A stretch of DNA of 64,000 nucleotides from Flavobacteriales bacterium. GTDB lineage: Bacteria; Bacteroidota; Bacteroidia; Flavobacteriales_E; Vicingaceae. Positions 61,570 through 64,000 of the stretch are shown piece by piece (position 1 is the first letter of the stretch; every line of letters begins with the position of its first letter). The position numbers and the translations under genes are program-made. The stretch lies in assembly GCA_018608405.1 (NCBI GenBank), contig JABAZP010000025.1, positions 1 through 64,000 of the forward strand, in the 5' to 3' direction. The notes under the pieces were generated by a model that searched no databases, was not told where the DNA came from, and worked only from the letters and a program-made list of their open reading frames with translations.

Positions 61570-63162
61570 ATGAAGTTAGCAGAGGAAATTTCGAAACGTA
61601 AGACATTCGCCATCATCAGTCACCCTGATGCAGGAAAAACTACGCTTACAGAGAAGTTTCTTTTGTTTGGTGGTGCCATTCAAACTGCAGGGGCAGTTAA
61701 GAATAACAAAATCAAGAAATCCGCTACTTCAGATTTTATGGAAATCGAAAAGCAAAGGGGTATTTCAGTTGCTACCTCTGTAATGGGTTTTCAATACAAA
61801 GACAAATTAATAAACCTATTAGACACTCCGGGTCATAAGGATTTTGCTGAAGACACTTACAGGACTTTAACAGCGGTTGATTCTGTTATTTTAGTAATTG
61901 ACTGTGTAAAAGGTGTAGAAGCTCAAACAGAACGGTTAATGGAAGTCTGCCGCATGAGAGATACTCCCGTTATTGTTTTCATTAATAAGATGGACTTGGA
62001 AGGTCGTGATGGATTTGAATTGTTAGACGAACTCGAAGAGAAGCTTAACATAAAAGTGCGACCAATGACATGGCCCATTGGAATTGGAGCAACATTTAAA
62101 GGAGTATATAATCTCGGAGATTCAAGTCTCAACTTATTTGAATCATCTAAAACGAAAATTTCTAAAGACGTCACAAAGATTAGTAGTTTAAATGACCCTA
62201 AATTGGATGAACTTATCGGTACTCAGGCAGATCAGTTGCGAGAAGATGTGGAATTGGTAGAAGGAGTTTACGATCAATTGGACAACGAAACTTACTTAAG
62301 AGGAGAAATAGCTCCTGTATTTTTTGGTTCTGCAGTAAATAATTTTGGCATTCAAGAAATGTTAGATCAGTTTATCGAAATAGCCCCTACTCCTAGAGCT
62401 CGAGAAACAAACGAGGGTGAAATTGATCCCGAGAGAAATAAGTTTAGTGGTTTTGTTTTTAAGATACATGCCAACTTAGACCCAAAGCACAGAGACCGCA
62501 TTGCTTTTTTACGTGTTTGTAGTGGGAAGTTTGAACGAAACAAGTTTTTTCATCATGTTCGGTTAGATAAAGGACTGCGATTTAGTAATCCAACCTCTTT
62601 CATGGCGAAAGACAAAAGCGTTATTGACAATGCTTACCCTGGAGATGTGATTGGCTTGTACGATACCGGAAATTTTAAAATTGGCGATACATTAACCGAA
62701 GGTGACAATTTTACATTCAAGGGTATTCCTAGCTTTTCACCGGAAATTTTCAAGGAAGTAATTAATAACGATCCAATGAAATCTAAACAGTTAGAAAAAG
62801 GAATTCATCAGTTGACTGAAGAAGGTGTTGCACAGCTTTTCACAGCCCGTATGGGGAACAAAAAATACATTGGAACTGTAGGTGAACTTCAATTTGAGGT
62901 TATTCAATATCGTTTAAAACACGAATATGGAGCATCTTGTAGTTTTTCCCCATTAAATTTCTACAAAGCTTGTTGGTTTACCTCAGAGAATAAAGAGCAA
63001 TTAGAGGAGTTTACTCGATTGAAATCAAACTACATCGTTTACGATAAGGATCAAAATTTGGTCTTTTTAGCTCAAACTGCCGGCATTTTGCAAATAACAA
63101 AGCAAAATTACCCTAACGTTGAGTTCCACTTCACATCAGAGTTTAAAACACAAGCAGTCTAA
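61570..63162 (+). CDS. prfC: peptide chain release factor 3
   Basis: The 530-residue GTPase removes release factors 1 and 2 from the ribosome after termination. GTP-binding motifs: [10 protein letters not shown] (G1), [11 protein letters not shown] (G3), NKMD (G4). The EF-G-like switch region with [12 protein letters not shown] and the C-terminal LNFYKACWF segments match bacterial RF3. Length is normal. Its stop overlaps that of the convergent hydrolase gene by four bases. Confidence 0.96.
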   Translation: MKLAEEISKRKTFAIISHPDAGKTTLTEKFLLFGGAIQTAGAVKNNKIKKSATSDFMEIEKQRGISVATSVMGFQYKDKLINLLDTPGHKDFAEDTYRTLTAVDSVILVIDCVKGVEAQTERLMEVCRMRDTPVIVFINKMDLEGRDGFELLDELEEKLNIKVRPMTWPIGIGATFKGVYNLGDSSLNLFESSKTKISKDVTKISSLNDPKLDELIGTQADQLREDVELVEGVYDQLDNETYLRGEIAPVFFGSAVNNFGIQEMLDQFIEIAPTPRARETNEGEIDPERNKFSGFVFKIHANLDPKHRDRIAFLRVCSGKFERNKFFHHVRLDKGLRFSNPTSFMAKDKSVIDNAYPGDVIGLYDTGNFKIGDTLTEGDNFTFKGIPSFSPEIFKEVINNDPMKSKQLEKGIHQLTEEGVAQLFTARMGNKKYIGTVGELQFEVIQYRLKHEYGASCSFSPLNFYKACWFTSENKEQLEEFTRLKSNYIVYDKDQNLVFLAQTAGILQITKQNYPNVEFHFTSEFKTQAV

Positions 63163-63962
63163 GCTAGAATTCGATTCATTTCTTTTTGAAATAGCTCCAT
63201 ATCCTGCATTTCGTTATGGGTGGCTCCTTCTACCCTGTAAAAATTGATTCTGGTATTCGTATCCTTTAATCGTTGGCCCAAGTAAAATGGAACCTTGCGA
63301 TCTTCAGTTCCATGAAAAATATAAATAGGAACTTCTACCTCTTTTAAGTACCGATTCGTTCGAAAATAATACTTAGAAATCCAACTTGCAGGTAAGTAGG
63401 CCTTATGGTAGTTAATAAGTGAAATGAAGTTAAAATAAGGGGCTTCTAAAAATAAATTAGCACAAGCTTGATTACTGGCTAAACGAGCAGCAATACCTGT
63501 ACCTAAAGAGAACCCATAGATTTGAATTTTTGATGCATCGTATTCCTTAAGCATTATTTGATACAGTCGTTTTGTATCCCGTTGTAACAACCGTTCTCCC
63601 ATTATTTTCCCATCACTCTTACCGAACCCCCTAAAATCAAACATAAATACATCGTAACCTAAGTTGACAAAAAAGGGAGCAAAATCGCCCCAATACCTCA
63701 AGTTATCAGCGTTACCATGAATGTAAAAAATTAAACCTTTAGATTTTTCTGCTTTAAAAAGAAGACAATTCAGAGAAATTCCTGAATCCACCTCGTAAAA
63801 TCGTTCTTCAAATTCATTTTCAAATGGGTAATGATAATCTTTCGCCAATTTAATGGGTGAAAAAATTATCTTCTCTTGTAAGAAATAAAACGTCAACAAT
63901 ACCCCGGCTATAAGGCCTCCAAGAACAATTAAAATAAGAAAAGTCCAGATTAAAGTTTCCAC
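63159..63962 (-). CDS. alpha/beta hydrolase, membrane-anchored
   Basis: A 267-residue protein with an N-terminal hydrophobic anchor ([21 protein letters not shown]) and an alpha/beta-hydrolase domain. YGFSLGTG carries the nucleophile (GxSxG), [13 protein letters not shown] the acid region and GATHNEM the catalytic His. [12 protein letters not shown] is the oxyanion motif and [10 protein letters not shown] the strand-loop before the nucleophile. It resembles the BEM46/ABHD13-like family. The substrate is unknown. Its start at 63962 is just inside the window edge. Confidence 0.85.
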   Translation of the reverse strand: METLIWTFLILIVLGGLIAGVLLTFYFLQEKIIFSPIKLAKDYHYPFENEFEERFYEVDSGISLNCLLFKAEKSKGLIFYIHGNADNLRYWGDFAPFFVNLGYDVFMFDFRGFGKSDGKIMGERLLQRDTKRLYQIMLKEYDASKIQIYGFSLGTGIAARLASNQACANLFLEAPYFNFISLINYHKAYLPASWISKYYFRTNRYLKEVEVPIYIFHGTEDRKVPFYLGQRLKDTNTRINFYRVEGATHNEMQDMELFQKEMNRILA

Positions 63963-64000
63963 TTTTTAAATGTACGACCGTAATTATTCACTGCCTACAC

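Noticed and set aside
61400-61606. A minus-strand frame upstream of prfC
   Set aside because: It overlaps the prfC start and promoter and reads like an AT-rich artefact.
1-64000. tRNA, rRNA, CRISPR arrays or an origin of replication
   Set aside because: I looked for T-loop signatures, regularly spaced direct repeats with unique spacers and DnaA-box clusters and saw none.

Overview
The window looks like chromosomal DNA of a Flavobacteriia-type Bacteroidota, probably free-living and marine; that last point is inference. It is AT-rich. Several secreted proteins end in type IX secretion (T9SS) sorting tails. Promoters fit the Bacteroidota pattern (TTG, about 19-20 bases, TAnnTTTG), and many families are ones known mainly from this phylum. 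I found no rRNA, tRNA, CRISPR array, intact insertion sequence or prophage.

Layout. 1-9.6 kb (minus strand): an edge-truncated surface protein with Ig-like repeats, a PadR regulator with a membrane partner, an aldose epimerase-like protein, a two-FAS1 lipoprotein, a frameshifted NAD(P)HX repair gene and an LpxL-type acyltransferase. 10.3-16 kb: a Mn/Zn-type ABC uptake operon led by an MntR-like regulator. One of its two permeases carries a second DtxR-like regulator domain. A divergent outer-membrane-type protein shares the regulator's probable operator. 16-24 kb: an XRE regulator behind a cluster of TTACAWWTGTAA palindromes, then pyrD, HMG-CoA lyase, a PAP2 phosphatase, a UbiA prenyltransferase and lpdA. 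24-31.4 kb: a broken aldehyde dehydrogenase, a three-repeat T9SS protein, and an oxidative-stress cluster (oxyR, peroxiredoxin, thioredoxin, a small partner, a dps stub). 31.4-41.5 kb: a lipoprotein, a YdeI-type domain fused to a CDGSH iron-sulphur motif, a DUF2130 protein, a rhodanese, a decayed ABC-F gene, msrB-msrA-selO and a decayed DUF4397/T9SS gene. 41.5-47 kb is accessory: small proteins, DoxX-like membrane proteins, a kinase-like protein, a restriction-enzyme C-terminal fragment abutting a nitroreductase without a start codon, and REP-like repeats. 47-64 kb: a thoroughly decayed class A penicillin-binding protein, orphan proteins, an FAD oxidoreductase, a cold-shock/RNA group (rhlE-like, csp, deaD-like), a divergent pair of T9SS proteins, a DEAH helicase, prfC and an alpha/beta hydrolase.

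Themes. Redox defence is strong: OxyR/Prx/Trx, MsrA/MsrB/SelO and probable manganese uptake. The clearest regulatory sequences are a PadR palindrome inside an apparently leaderless promoter, an MntR-type operator, an OxyR box close to the E. coli consensus, and the TTACAWWTGTAA cluster. About eight loci are broken, some by several independent lesions (ABC-F: frameshift, Walker A Lys to Ile, lost C-terminus; PBP: two stops plus loss of the KTG region). That pattern argues for real gene decay, although some single-base homopolymer lesions could be sequencing errors. No wholly new multi-gene system is certain. The best candidates are the permease-regulator fusion with its shared operator, and the XRE palindrome regulon.
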